Assembly (NCBI GenBank): GCA_032173965.1
Contig: CM063284.1
Location: 101,308,410 to 101,372,409 of the forward strand
Direction of reading: 5' to 3'
Length of the DNA: 64,000 bases
Source of the DNA: Sitta carolinensis
Taxonomy: Eukaryota > Chordata > Aves > Passeriformes > Sittidae
This document shows positions 38,901 through 51,733 of the stretch, in pieces; position 1 is the first letter of the stretch, and every line of letters begins with the position of its first letter. The notes beneath the pieces were generated by a model, which worked only from the letters and a program-made list of their open reading frames with translations, was not told where the DNA came from and did not search any database. The position numbers and the translations under genes were made by a program.

Positions 38901-41900
38901 GAAAAAAAAAAAGAGACAAACAGTGAAAATGTAGGAATGATTGCCTTCTTCCATTCCATCATTTGATGCTTGCTCTGTTTCTCCAGAGGGGAAGATGAAG
39001 GGAAATAGTAATACATTTGTAGTGTAACACAGACAGAAAATATCTTTAAGTAAATGTTTTTAAAGGATAGTCATCCTATATCATGAAATTTCTACCACTA
39101 CTAGTTTCTGCTCACTTCAACTGTCCTGTGGGAATGGAAATCAAAGAAGAATCTTTTATCAGGTAGTGTGAAAAATAATGCAGGTTTATCAGAGGAAAAT
39201 CTAGGCAGGCAGCAGAAGCCATTACAAATGACAGAAATATTTTTGAAAAGGAGCATTCTTAAGGAGAAAAATAAAAGAAAGACTATACCAATAAAGGCTT
39301 GATCAGATGATATTCAGGCACCACAGGTACTGTCCAACATATTAAAGACTTCCTCTAGCAGATCAAGAAGTCATATTTACACTGGTTTGACAACATTCCA
39401 TTAGATAACTGTTCTTCTTTGCTTTCACAGACAGAAATCACACATCTATCTAAAAATTTTTCATCTACCATTATTATACATGCCTATTTCTTTCGTGTTA
39501 CAGCAGTAAAACAGTTATTCAGTTACTCTCCCGTTTTCCTATTTTGGTGGGAGAAATTGACACTATAGTTTGTTAAATCAGTTGCACTTGAGACTCAGTC
39601 AGTGAACTTTTTTAATTTTTAGCTGAAACCCCTTCCTTTATATGCTTTATAATAAAGCAAGCAGGAAAAAATCTCACAGCTTTTGCATTATAATTTCTCT
39701 TTGAGGCCTTTATATTTTTAATGATTCTTTAATGTTACACTGTAACTCAAAAACTGATTAATTTTTTCTTACAAAATAAAATAAAGGGTTGCTTGCTTTG
39801 AAGTCTGTCATGCCTGAAAAATCTGAGACTGGGGATTGTCAGAAGCTAAGAGCTGCCACACCTGGTTAGACAATAGAACCATCTCTTACAGTCTTCTGCT
39901 CTTCAAGAGCAGCCAAAATATCTAGAAAATTATGTAGCAAGGCAATCATATATGTTGCTTCCACTTGTATTTTCCTATCTTCCAAACACTTTTATTTTGG
40001 AGACTTTCTAAGCAGAATTTACTTTTTATATTTCATAAGCCTTGGTTGGTTTTTCTTACATGAGTTTGTCCATTGTTCCTTCACATCCATTTAAAATTTC
40101 CTCTTCTACAGTATCTTCTGAAGAGGTGTTCCACAGCTCATCTACCTAGTGTAATAACAATCACCTTCTTTGATTTATATTGAACCTGGAATTGTAATGT
40201 CTTTATTTGATTCCCCTGGAAGAGACATTGAAAAGCATCCCCCTTTCTTCTCTGTCTGTGACAGCTGGGATTTTATGGACTTACTAGTTTCCTGTTAAAA
40301 AGTCCTGAGAATAGGTGTGACATGCTTACACTTGGCACTGCTTGAATGTATTGTCATGGCAGTACCTGGTGGAATCAGTATACATGCTTGAAAATTCTAA
40401 TTCTAGCTGAAATAATTGATAGATATGTTTCTCAGGAAAGATTCTGATACAGAGATACTTAGCATAGATAATGAAAAGAGTTCACTCTTAGCAGCCTTTC
40501 AATCTTCAAAGACAACCTTCATATACAGTTTATCCCTGGTAGCTGTGAACAGATTGAATCACATATTCTAGTCTCTCCAGATGTGAAATGACTTTTATGC
40601 CAAAATGAGGTCTATACATTTCTTAAATCTTCTTATACAAGCCTGAAGTACACATACATTTTAAGGAATTGGTTTAAGCGATGTGCTCGCATTTTGCCCA
40701 TCTATTGCACATCTTTGAAATTCGACCACTGTAGGTAGAAGTCATATTAAAGTTTCATACTGAGATTACTGCTCATTCAGGTTACTTACATGAATATCCC
40801 TCCTGTACACATTAGAAGCAGACATCAAGATCCTCCATGTTCCTCGGATGTGCCTGGCTGAATGCATGCACAGAACTGATGTGCCCTTCTGTGAGGAGCT
40901 AGGTGCGTGTTCAGTGCTCAATGAACTGTTTTCCTTACAGGGAAAAATTTGCCCAGTGCTATCTGTTAAATTTCAAAGACTTTTAGAAGTCTTTTTTGAG
41001 GACATTAACAGCTTTGCCATATTTCTGAAGAACAGTACAATAAGATAAGAAAAATGAAAATTAAAAGGAAACAGTCTTTTAAACCTGTCTTCTATATGAG
41101 GAAAGTCACTTAAGGGCAGGCCTGTTTATCTGCTGCCTCACAACAGTTTTGTTGGCCCATGTCAATTCTAGTCTATCACCACAGTAAGCCCAGAATTCTG
41201 CCTGTGTGCTGGTGCTCTGTCCTGTACAGCTGCAGCTTGGCTGGGCTCTTTATTCAGTGCTACTTTGAATGGCAGCTGACTGCCCTTACAATGCTGTGTT
41301 TGACAGGCTAAGTGAAGAAGACCAGTGAAGAAAATGCAAGCAAAAAGAAAGACATTTTTCACAGAGCTATGCCACTAAGATCTGAAATCCTTCCAGAGGC
41401 CCCAGGCCAAGAAACTTGCTTTCTATCTATTAAAAAATGCTTTCAGCAACCTTCTTTAAAAAGGAAGTCTGCCTAGCAAGCAAAAAGGGAAACGAGATAC
41501 AGGATCAGAGTATAACAGACTGCCATATATATTCTTCTCCAGCCTTTAACATGCGTCTGGAAGGATAATGTCAGAATTATTTGCTGTAAATAACAACTGG
41601 GAATTCAGTTGGTAGAAATGAGATCAGCCTTCATTTTTAAACTAAGTAAACTTGATAGAGGGTTAAATTTGAATGTTAAAAACATGAAGGCTTATTAAGC
41701 TGATTAAAAAAGCACTGTTATTGTTATGCTAGAAAAAGCCCATTCCCCTTGATTTACCAGGGTCTGTTCTCTGGGGCTCTTTGCCTTCTTGTTTGCCCTA
41801 TGTAACTCATAGTTTCAATGTACAGACTCTACTTGTGCCTAGCCAAACAAAACCATTCAGCTGTATACCCAGCCCAGTTCCTGTACTGGTCCATACTTAG

Positions 41901-44222
41901 GAGGGCAGGTTTCTAATGTCTTATTTTTGTATAGATTCTAAGTCATCCCTCCAAGGTCTTTGTTGGAATATTTCTCTGTTCTCCATTAATCTCAGAGTCT
42001 GCTTACAAATTTATGTCAGCTTAATAAGACTGATCAAAGACTTCAACCAAGGGAACAGTCCCTAGGTGACTTTAGACCAAAGTGGTAAAAATTCAGCTGT
42101 TTCAGCTTGCAGGATTATTTGTGACCTGTGTGAAGTTCATAGCTTGTCTTAGGGTTATTCATTCTAAGGAACTTTTTCCATCAAAAGGAAAAAAAGAATA
42201 AAAAAAGGACATGGGCTCCCTGGACACTGCTACTAAACAGGGGCCAATAATTTAATGGGCCTGGGGACAAATTATCCTCTCATTTCTGAATGTTTTCTTA
42301 TAATCCATACTAATGAGGCACATCAGTGGGACAGTAGTAAGACACTGTCTCTTATTATAGTCTACTCACTTTTTTCCAGCCTCCAGATTTTTAGCTTTCT
42401 GTGAATTTATGTGGTTTCAATCCCATGATACCTAGGAGCAGTTGTCAGTTGATTTATTCTCACTATAGGCTTCTCACTTACTAAATTTTACTGAGAGTGA
42501 AGGGAGATATTTACAAGGTTTGCCAAATTTCTCCTGGGAAGTCCACAGTAGGGAAAGAACTTGACTCTAGTGTCTTAACTGAACAAGTTTCTTACTCTGG
42601 AGTTCCTTTCGAACACTTTGTTCAATTAAAACTGGTGGGAGGAATGAGAAAATGTGTGTACAAGTTACTAATTTGAAAATTAATTGCCTTCCTCAAGAAG
42701 CTAGTTCTCAGATCTGAAGAGCTTCTGCTGATAACTCCACAAAAGCACAGCAGTTCTCTGGTGCTGTTAAACTGATATTGTGCATCCTAATTTGATTGCA
42801 AATTACCAGAATAGTATCATATGAGCCAGGTTGGGATGGATGCCTCTGGAGTCGAGATACAAAAGGTTACAATGGGAAAGGTGTAGCTGGTTGTAGAGAT
42901 GAATCTTTTGATGTCTTTATAGCAGAGACAACTGTGTGGTAACATGGTTGAAAACGTGCAGGTATAGGTCCAAAATACAGAATTGCAAGCTACAGGTAAA
43001 AGATAATGAGGTTAAGAAAAAGATTATGTTAAGGTGACATGTACTAAGTTGCAGACACTAAATACAAGATGCATTGGAGCTTGGTCTGGAATTGGAATTA
43101 ACAGTCATGAAGGCTGGAAAAGAGAAAGAACTAAATAAACGTTACTTTCATTGCCAAATAAGATTACAAATATAGGACGGCCACTGTTTATTTTAGGGTT
43201 TTGAAAATATTTGACCTTGGATATAGGATGACTCTTACCTGTACCTTTGTCCTCTCTCTGTATTCTGGTGTTTTCACCCCTTCCAAAAAAACATACACAC
43301 ATTGTCAAAACAGGGCTGTGAGGAGCCTTTCTGCAGAGGATCATTACTCCAAGCCTCTGCTACTTGCAGCTTCAGTCATCAGTGTCTTGTTCTCAGCTGC
43401 CTAACCTTGAGACAGGGCCAGAGGCCTTGATGATGGATGAACTACAGCCCAGCAGAACAGGCGAAGGATGGCAAACATTGTGCAGATATGGCACAGGCTA
43501 GCACAGATCAACTGCTCTTAGGTAGAATCTTTCCCTGTGGCTTCTGTAGGCAGAGAGGAAGCGCTTGTTGGTAAACTGACCCATGTTTTCTTGGCTCCAT
43601 GGTAAACAGGATCCTCCAGGTGGAAAAATAAAAGTTCCCTTTTCTAGAGCTTTTGTCCAGCAAGTGAGCTCTGACAGCCTTCCTGTGTTTTATTAGCACT
43701 GTAGATGGTATTCACTGAACAGGATATGTACTTGCTGAAATATTTTATCCTGAAAGGTTTATTGTTCTCAGATATTTTCTTTCCGTTGGGTCACCAGAAG
43801 TTTATTCCTATATACTCTTTCATTATGGTAGTAGGGCTTTTTAAAATTTTATTTAGCTTTTTAGGGTTAAGGAGTCTTTAAGGTCTCCTAGTTTAACTGG
43901 AAGTTGTCAGGACAATACTGTAGTTCTTGGAAATTGAAGTATAATGCTTTGAAATGAAAAGGTGACCAGAATAAACAAAGAGAGAAATTGGTTACTGAAG
44001 TGGTTATCAGTGTTAACATTTCAACTGACTGAGGGAAGACACTGTAAAGAAATACATTAAAAAAAAAACACACAACAAAGACAGGATTTTCACAGGGAAC
44101 TATTATCTTTTTCACTGACGATCTTAGCCATTATTTTATATTAGTCGTGCATTATATTTTTTTAGTTAACAGAAGATATTTTGTCACTTCCACTGCATTC
44201 CCAGTTCAAAACATCACTATCA
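35982..44222. other. No gene recognised
   Basis: About 8 kb of AT-rich DNA between the CR1 copy and the solo LTR. Only short unsupported frames, with no conserved peptide. Confidence 0.6.
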
Positions 44223-44722
44223 TGGTTTAATCCCATCCAGTGGGCATAAGAATCAGAAAGAGAAGATAAATCTCATGGGTTGAGATAAGAACAATTTTAT
44301 AATTAAAACAAAATAAATAATAATAATTGTAAGGGGACAGAGAGAAAGAGTGGAATAAAATCCAAGCAAAACAAGTGATGCACAATACAGCTGCTCACCA
44401 CCTGCTGACTGTTACCCAGTCTGTCCCTGAGCAGCGATCAGCAGTCCCTAACCATCTTCTCCCAGTTTATACACTAAGCAGCACATCCTGTAGTATAGTA
44501 TTCCTTTGGCCAGTTTGGTTTCCCCACCACCACCCTCAGCTTCTTGTGCACCTGCTTCACTGGCAGAGCATGAGACACCAAAAAGACCTTGATTTAGGGT
44601 AAGCACTTCTTAACAGCAACCAGAGCATCGGTGTGTTATCAACATTAATCTCATGCTAAATCCAAAACACAACACTGTACCAGCTACTAGGAAGAACATT
44701 AACACTATCCCAGCTCAAACCA
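44223..44722 (-). mobile_element. Solo LTR of an avian endogenous retrovirus
   Basis: A 500-bp element bounded by the inverted ends TGGTTT and AAACCA, with the minus-strand order of an LTR: TGGTTTGAGCTGGGATAG at the 5' end, a TATA box (TATAAACTGGG, minus strand, about 44471-44461), then CTGCTCAGGGACAGACTGGG and GGTGAGCAGCTGTATTGTGC. I recognise this LTR family from neoavian genomes but cannot give its exact Repbase name or class with certainty. No retroviral gene remnants were seen on either side, so it is a solo LTR left by recombination. No convincing target-site duplication was visible (TATCA against GTGCA), and age or inexact ends could explain this. Confidence 0.82.
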
Positions 44723-45189
44723 GTGCAGTCAGTAATTTAAAGTGCCATGCTATCATACAATCATGTGGTTCAAAAGCATTTTAAAAAGTTTTATCCCTAG
44801 AATGCGTTGATCTAATTTTTTTCCAAAAGTGTTCAGTAGCTTGGACTCCGTACATAGTAAAGTTTGAACATATCCCTGCAGTGTGTAGTGTTGCATGCAA
44901 AAGTAGACCTGTGATCAGTGGATTGCCACGTTCAAACAGTTGTTTTTCCAGCACAATGGTCAGTAGGTGAAAAAGAACATCAATTGGACACCCACAGTCA
45001 AGTCCTACAGACATCCCGGTCAGACAGAAGTTCCCCATTTGACTGACTGGTAGAAAGACCAAAGCACAGGAAGCCTCTATCACCAGGCTGCAGGTATTTC
45101 CAGGACAAAGACTGTAGTTTTATGAGTCTGCTGTAGAAATATCTGCTATGCTGAGTTTTCTAAGTGTTACTGTAACATAGATAAATAAC

Positions 45190-45285
45190 ATTTAACACCA
45201 ACGGTAAAGGCAGAGGCAGGATCTGGACTTGAATCACCTGATTTGCAGTCCCAAAAATTCTTAGCTAGTTTATTATGCTGTATCT
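45190..45285 (-). mobile_element. Possible MIR-like (tRNA-derived) SINE remnant
   Basis: The minus strand reads GGTGATTCAAGTCCAGATCC followed by TGCCTCTGCC. This resembles a tRNA B box (GGTTCRANTCC) and the segment after it in MIR elements; an ACAGCATAATAAACTAGCTAAGA stretch upstream resembles the MIR head. Heavily diverged, by-eye match only. Confidence 0.4.
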
Positions 45286-48200
45286 CTTCAGATCAACTGA
45301 AACTGCTAGTATTTTTCTTGGAGGATAGAGACTGACAAGCAATAGCTAACAAGGAGATCCAGGAGGTAACATCCTGATGTCTTATTTGTTGGCCACACTC
45401 CCGTTAGACTGTTTCATTTTATTAATGTTTTTTCTTCCTTTTATTGTCTTTTTCAGTAGAGCGTTATAAATTCTGGCCATTTTTCTTTGAACTGATTCCT
45501 AATCCACGTTTCTTGTTTAGGAAAATCAAGTGTATTTGAAGGTAAAGTTAGCTTTTTCCTAATATTTCCATTGCTTTGTTGTTGTTACTGCTCTGATGTG
45601 GGAAGATCTATTGGCCACAGACATAACTCCCTCTTTACACACAGCTGGCAAATGAAAACAGTATCAGAACATCTCCATGACACACAAGGCTTTTATACAG
45701 TGATGTTTCAGACTTTACTGCAGTTTCCTTTGGAAATGCTTAAAACAACTACATCTGTTTCCTTTCATTGGGATTTTGTGTTCTTTAAGCCAAAAGGAGG
45801 GGATAAAACTCATTAATTCTGAACAATAATTGCAATGTCCTATGTAAATATTTTTTAGACTGCAGGGTTGTTGTTTTTTTTTCTTTCCACTAAAAATATA
45901 AAATAGCTTGTCTGTTCAATGTAATGAGAGTTCCTGGATACTTCTGCATCACTATGTTATGCAGAAATACTCAAACTAGATTTAAACAATCTGGCTCGGT
46001 TGTTGGTATCAAGGTAGCAGTGACTACACAGAAAGCAGTACAGAGCCATTCTCCTAACAGAAGGAGGGGACACAGCGTGGGTTTAATTTATCATGTTTCT
46101 GAAGTGCATTTGGCATCCTACAGTGCCTGCCAGCCTGTCATAGCTAGACTTCTACCAGTCTGAGTACATCCTTCCTGAAAATGCAGTAGAGACCCACCTC
46201 CCACAGCAGATGCTGTATCTGTGTCTCAAGCTAGGCTCAGAGAGTGCCTGGCAATCTCCTGTGGCGTCACATAGAAAAGTTTCTGAATGTGAGCATAAGC
46301 CAAATACAGCTTTTTGAAGGAAATCTACATTTTGCAGAGGGGTAAAAAATATTTGTACAAGATAAAACATATAATCCAAACAAAAAAAAAATTGGTGTAA
46401 TCTCTCCCCTTATCTGAGGACCAGGTCTGTCTCTGAATCCATTTGTGCTTCTCAGAGTAGTGCTCTTTTAACAGATACATACAGCTGTTGTCTAGTGCTC
46501 CCTGCTTAAGAAATTATGTATTATTCATCTGTCTCTAAATCCCTATTAATCCAGGCCAAGATAAAGTGAAAATCAAAGTGCTTATAACATTTTGAGTGGA
46601 TGATAAATTAAAAAATATTTATAAATAAAAGCTTAAAAGAAAAGAAAACAAACCATGCAGATGAGGCAGCCTCTCAGACATGAAGTCTGCCCACCAAGAG
46701 TTTGTCACCTGCTTGAATGTCTGCCTGCTTGCTCTTGGTTCCAGGAAGGCAACCTTTTCTCTCCTGACCAGAATGACATTAACTATCTGGTCTGTGACAT
46801 TTTTGCTGTGCTGGGTTACTCTCTGTTCTCCTCTGCTACTGGAAATACTGCAGATATTTCTGGATAATGCTTTCTTGGGTTCACACTTATGAAGTCCAAT
46901 TCCTTCTCTGAGCTACCCAGAAAATTCCCATAAGGAAGTGTAAGCCTGTATGTTCATGTGTTGCCTCTGCAGTTCTCCACTATAGCTGTTTTCTAATTTA
47001 CAGTATATGTGCTTTGAGATGGCTCACACTAGATGCACTCCAGTGTGTTCAGTAGTGTGCTGGAAGAAAAGGTGTGTGATTGTGGTCACAAGAGGAGTTC
47101 AACAGTGTCCTTGGGACTTCATCTCTCTCAGCATTTCCTTGCCTTAATTCCTGTTAGAGCTTAAGAGGGCAGGGAAGCCACTGCTTCCACAGGATACACC
47201 TCTGGGTACACACAGAAGAACAAACAGTATTAGGGCAGAGTATAGCAACTTTGTACTCAGCCCTCAATAGTCATGATACCTGGAGACATAGCTCCTGTTC
47301 CAGCTAACAATCCCTAATATCCACTGTGTTATATGATAGCTGTTTCCTCCAATCTTGAGGGGAACTGGATCTCTTGTCAAAGGTACAAGGAGGAAATATT
47401 TGCTCTCAAGTTCTGCAGCTCAGTCACCTCAAGGCTCTTGGAGCCATCAACCTCACCCCAAGCTACCACAGCTACTGAAGGCTACAGAATTTGGTGCCTT
47501 TATGTCCTCTTTAACCTCTCACTCAGCTTCACCTACAGCAGTAGGAGGTGTTGATTGAAAAATACTGTCTCAAACCACCCATTTGGTTTTGGAGTATAAA
47601 TTAAAAGACTTTTAATATGGACATATAGGACAAAATTCACAGGGTGATTAAAACACAGGCAAGGAGTGGGATTCCTTCACAGGAAAAAAAAATAGTTTTT
47701 TTTTCCTGAGACATCAGGATTGGGAATAGCATAACACTGTCATATATGAAGGAGTACATATGTGTTGAAATACTGTTGCAGAAAAGACATGACCTTATAA
47801 AGATTCCCCAAAGCAATGAGACCCATGATGAGCCTCAGAGTAATTCCAATCTGGTTAGATTAGGCCTGGGACTAAGTTATTTTACTGGATATGAGCAGAA
47901 GTAAAAAATAAAAAAAATAATTTATTGGTCAACTAGTCTGTTTTTTTCATCTTAACATCCTCATCCTTTATCATTTTATGTCCCTCCCTCTTTCACATTT
48001 TAGCACTGTGCACACCCCCTTTTTCACTACAGAGTCTGTGCAGATGCATCCCAGACTGTGTAAAACAGCCACAGAAAACAGATGTGCAATCATTGCTGTG
48101 TACCTGAAATGAAAACTGAACTTATTGGGAATGAATGACATCAATAGAAATAGGCCATTTTGGCATTTACTTCCTTCTGGTATTAAACAAGATTAAAATT

Positions 48201-51200
48201 GAAGAGCTAGATATAGCTTACTATGTGCCGAGAGGGGAGAAGGAAGAATATAACATTACAGCAGGTACCATATGGTAAAAATAATTCCTTAAGATGGTCC
48301 ATTTGCTTTCAATTTAACACTTAATAAAATACTTTTGTTTGATTTTCCCCATTTAGATCTGTAGTAGTTTAGATCCACATATGTGAGGAAACTTCGCCTC
48401 TACTATCTTTCAGAAATAATGTCTTTAAATATTTCTCTTCCCACTTTCCTAAGATTGTATTTTTAGATATTTTGAATTTTCTCCCTTCATCTCTAACTAT
48501 GACATTGAGACAGGGAGCTTGCTGTGCCAAGAAGTAAATGAGTCAATGTTGTTCACCACTCACACAAAGTTATTCAAGGCGTGAGGTATCTATGATTGAT
48601 AATCTTGTCAAAGGATATGCCCGCTTTTTATAAATCTAACATGAAGCCTTACCATAGCTTCAAGGTTCAGGTGCAAAAAGAAACAATAATTTGAGACTTG
48701 TAGGTTGCTATTTTTAAGCTCAAAGGTCCATTGTCAAGAGTCTTATATTCAAAGAAGACTTTCTTTAAGTTTGCTACAATCTGCTTTGGAATGCTTCTTG
48801 GACATATTCATAAAACCTGTTCTAGCACAAACACATTGAAAAATTCATCAGTTTCAGTGTTGATGTAGAAATCTACAATAATTTGGCTCTGATCATGTTG
48901 TAGTATATGGAGATCTTCAAGAAGAATTCTTTCATCTGAAGTACTGCATAGGGCCTCTCCTTTGTCTGAGATCCTGGATTGCAAATTGTCAAAGGCAGGA
49001 TACCAGAATCCATGGAATAAGGTTGCTACTGTATTTGGAGACACAGCTGAAGAGCTTCTTTTCCTCAAAGTTTACTGAATATAATAAACATGAAAATACT
49101 CTAGACAGGAGTAGGCAGCTTATGCTCTGTAGCACCTGGAGTCAACTGAGGTTATAGAAAAAAATGGCATTCAGAATCCTAGAAACTCCATCTGACTCTA
49201 GAAGGAATGAGAAGCTGTCAGGGCAAAAATGCTACAGTAACTGGGAATTTCAGTCATCCTACTGCAGATGAGGTAAATATCCCACAAGAGATGGCTGATC
49301 TAAATTATAAATAATGAAAATAGTAGCAATTTGAAGAAAATTATGTGAGATCCAAAGAAGGGAAATTCTTATATTAGGCCTGATGAGTGAGCAGGAGCTG
49401 ATTCACAATGTGTTAATTCAGAAACATTCTGAAATGCAGACCTTTGGCACTGAATCTCAGAAAAGTCAGTGAAAGATAAGGCAAAGCTAATCAGGTGGAG
49501 TAACTAACAAGGTAAGTTAACACTTGGGAGAATGAGAGCAAGAAGAATATTTAGGGTCATTAAGTTGAAAGACTAAATATTTTCTACCAGTTAAAAATTT
49601 TCAGTCAGTAAACAAAGAAACCAATGCAGCTAAAATGACAACAACAAAAGCTATCAGGTATGATAGTGCATTCTTCAGAACTGGGGGGTTATTTTTAAGA
49701 GGAAAATAGAAGAAATCATAAACATTGGCAAGATAAAGGAAGGCCAATACAAAGCACGCGATTTACCAAAGGTATTAAAAAACTAATAATAGATATTTTC
49801 AAAGATCAAAAGCAAGACACATGCCAGAGAATCTATGAGCCTGAAAAATGATCTATGTGTAAAACCTAATGTTGGTGCCAAGGCTTCACTGTTGCAGAGT
49901 TTATGGAGTTTCCCATGCCGGGACTGCCCTTTACAGAGGAAGAGTCTGAAGATTTATCTCAAACTGAATTGTTGATACAAGGACTTTTGTGCCTAGACAA
50001 AAATGCAAACCACACAATAACTGTTAATCAGGACCATGTGGTATTTACCTAAATGGTCCAGAGGAGCTCACTGTGAAGGCTACAATTGAGCTGTGGTACA
50101 TGATATATTATTTTAATCAGCCCAAGCACAAGAGAAAGACAAGGTGATAAATACAATGGAAAATCTAAAAAGAACAGAGTTAGTGCACATATGGATAATT
50201 ACCATGTATCTAGGAAAGACTTGAAGAGGAGAGTAAAACCTTCTAGAGGAAAAAATATTATCTTATAGATTGATTTCTGTTATTTGATCCAGTCACTGAA
50301 CTTGTAAGTAACATTGATTCAATTTATATAGTGATTTTATCAGCAAGTATTTGACATCTTTTAACAGAAATGCTTAAGAGAACTAAGCTGTCATGGGAGT
50401 GGTCATATAGATTATTAATTTTTTAGAAAATAAAGGGTAGGAATAAATAGTTGGCTTGTTCATTTGAAAGTGGTTACCAGTAAGGCCCATATGAGGAGCT
50501 CATGCTGGCTCATGCAGTTCATTAAATGAACAGGGAAGGGACTGAAGAGTGAGGGGATGAAGTTAGTAAATGATACATAATTATTCAGGCTAGAAAACTA
50601 GAGTACCCAGTAGAGAGTTGTAGCGGGGTCTCATGATACTAAGTGACTTGCTTCAGAAAAAATAAATAGGGAACAATTAACTGCAATAATTTATTGGCAA
50701 CTAATTAAATTATGAGACAAGCAGTACAAAGCAAATGAAAGTAAATATGTTTTCTGCAAATAATTAAAATGGGGAACTCATTGTCACAGGATGTTCTGGA
50801 GTGCAAAATTACTTTTATAAAATAATTAAGACAGATTCATGGAAAAACAGCTGATTCAACATGGCTAAACACAACAATGTAGATTCAGCCTGTGGCTTAA
50901 GGAGCCCCTAAAGTTCTTTATTTTTTTATCTTACCCATCTGTTTATATTTGTCACATCTTGTAGGTTTGGGATGAGGACATCTATGTTTAAGAGAGCAGT
51001 TAGTGCAATTAGGTCCAACAGCATTTTAATTCTAGTTCTGAGCTTCCAGGTTATAATATTATCCCAGTTATAATAGGAATGTTGAGATGCCTTTCACAGG
51101 AAAGACTTGGTGTATTACCAAAACAAACACAAACCTCTGTTGAAGAAAATTTAATTGCATTGTCAAGCACTTCAGAGTTCAGAAAGACATAATTTAAAGC

Positions 51201-51685
51201 TCTCCAAGCAAGATTTAACCTTTGCAGTCCAAGACTGGCAAAGCTATGTGCAAGTGGAAATAACTACAAAGAGGAGAAGCAATCCAGTGTAGGTGCCATG
51301 TTTAACTTGATCTCTTTATGGATTCATTTATGGTTTTGTACACACATTCCACTCATATACACACAAAAAGTCATAAAATCTAGTGCTGTAACTGGGCCCT
51401 TCATTTTACAGTTTCAGCATGAGTAATGGAAGAGTGCTAAATGAAAGAAAACTGAAATGAGGAATCTGTGAATCAGACTTGAAAATAAAAGGGAAGAAGG
51501 TGAAGCTTGAGGGAATATCACTTGTAGAAGTGATATGGTTTCTACTGGTTAGCAAAGAACTTGTGTTGTTAGTGAGACAAACTTAGGTAATTATTTTCAA
51601 TGATGGAAGTGCATTTGGGACAGATGGCTTGGACACAAGTGTTCCAGCACTTACTCAATACAGGATTCTGTATTGAGTAAGTTGG
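45286..51685. other. No gene recognised; one protein-like frame
   Basis: AT-rich. The only stretch that looks at all protein-like is on the minus strand at about 49,068-48,808 (see findings). It has no ATG, no usable splice acceptor in frame, and no family I recognise. Confidence 0.55.
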
Positions 51686-51733
51686 AAAACAAAACAAAAC
51701 AAAACAAACAAAAACAAACAAACAAACAAAAAA
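51686..51733. repeat. (CAAAA)n / (CAAA)n microsatellite
   Basis: About 48 bp that change from pentamer CAAAA units to tetramer CAAA units, ending in a short A run. Confidence 0.9.
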
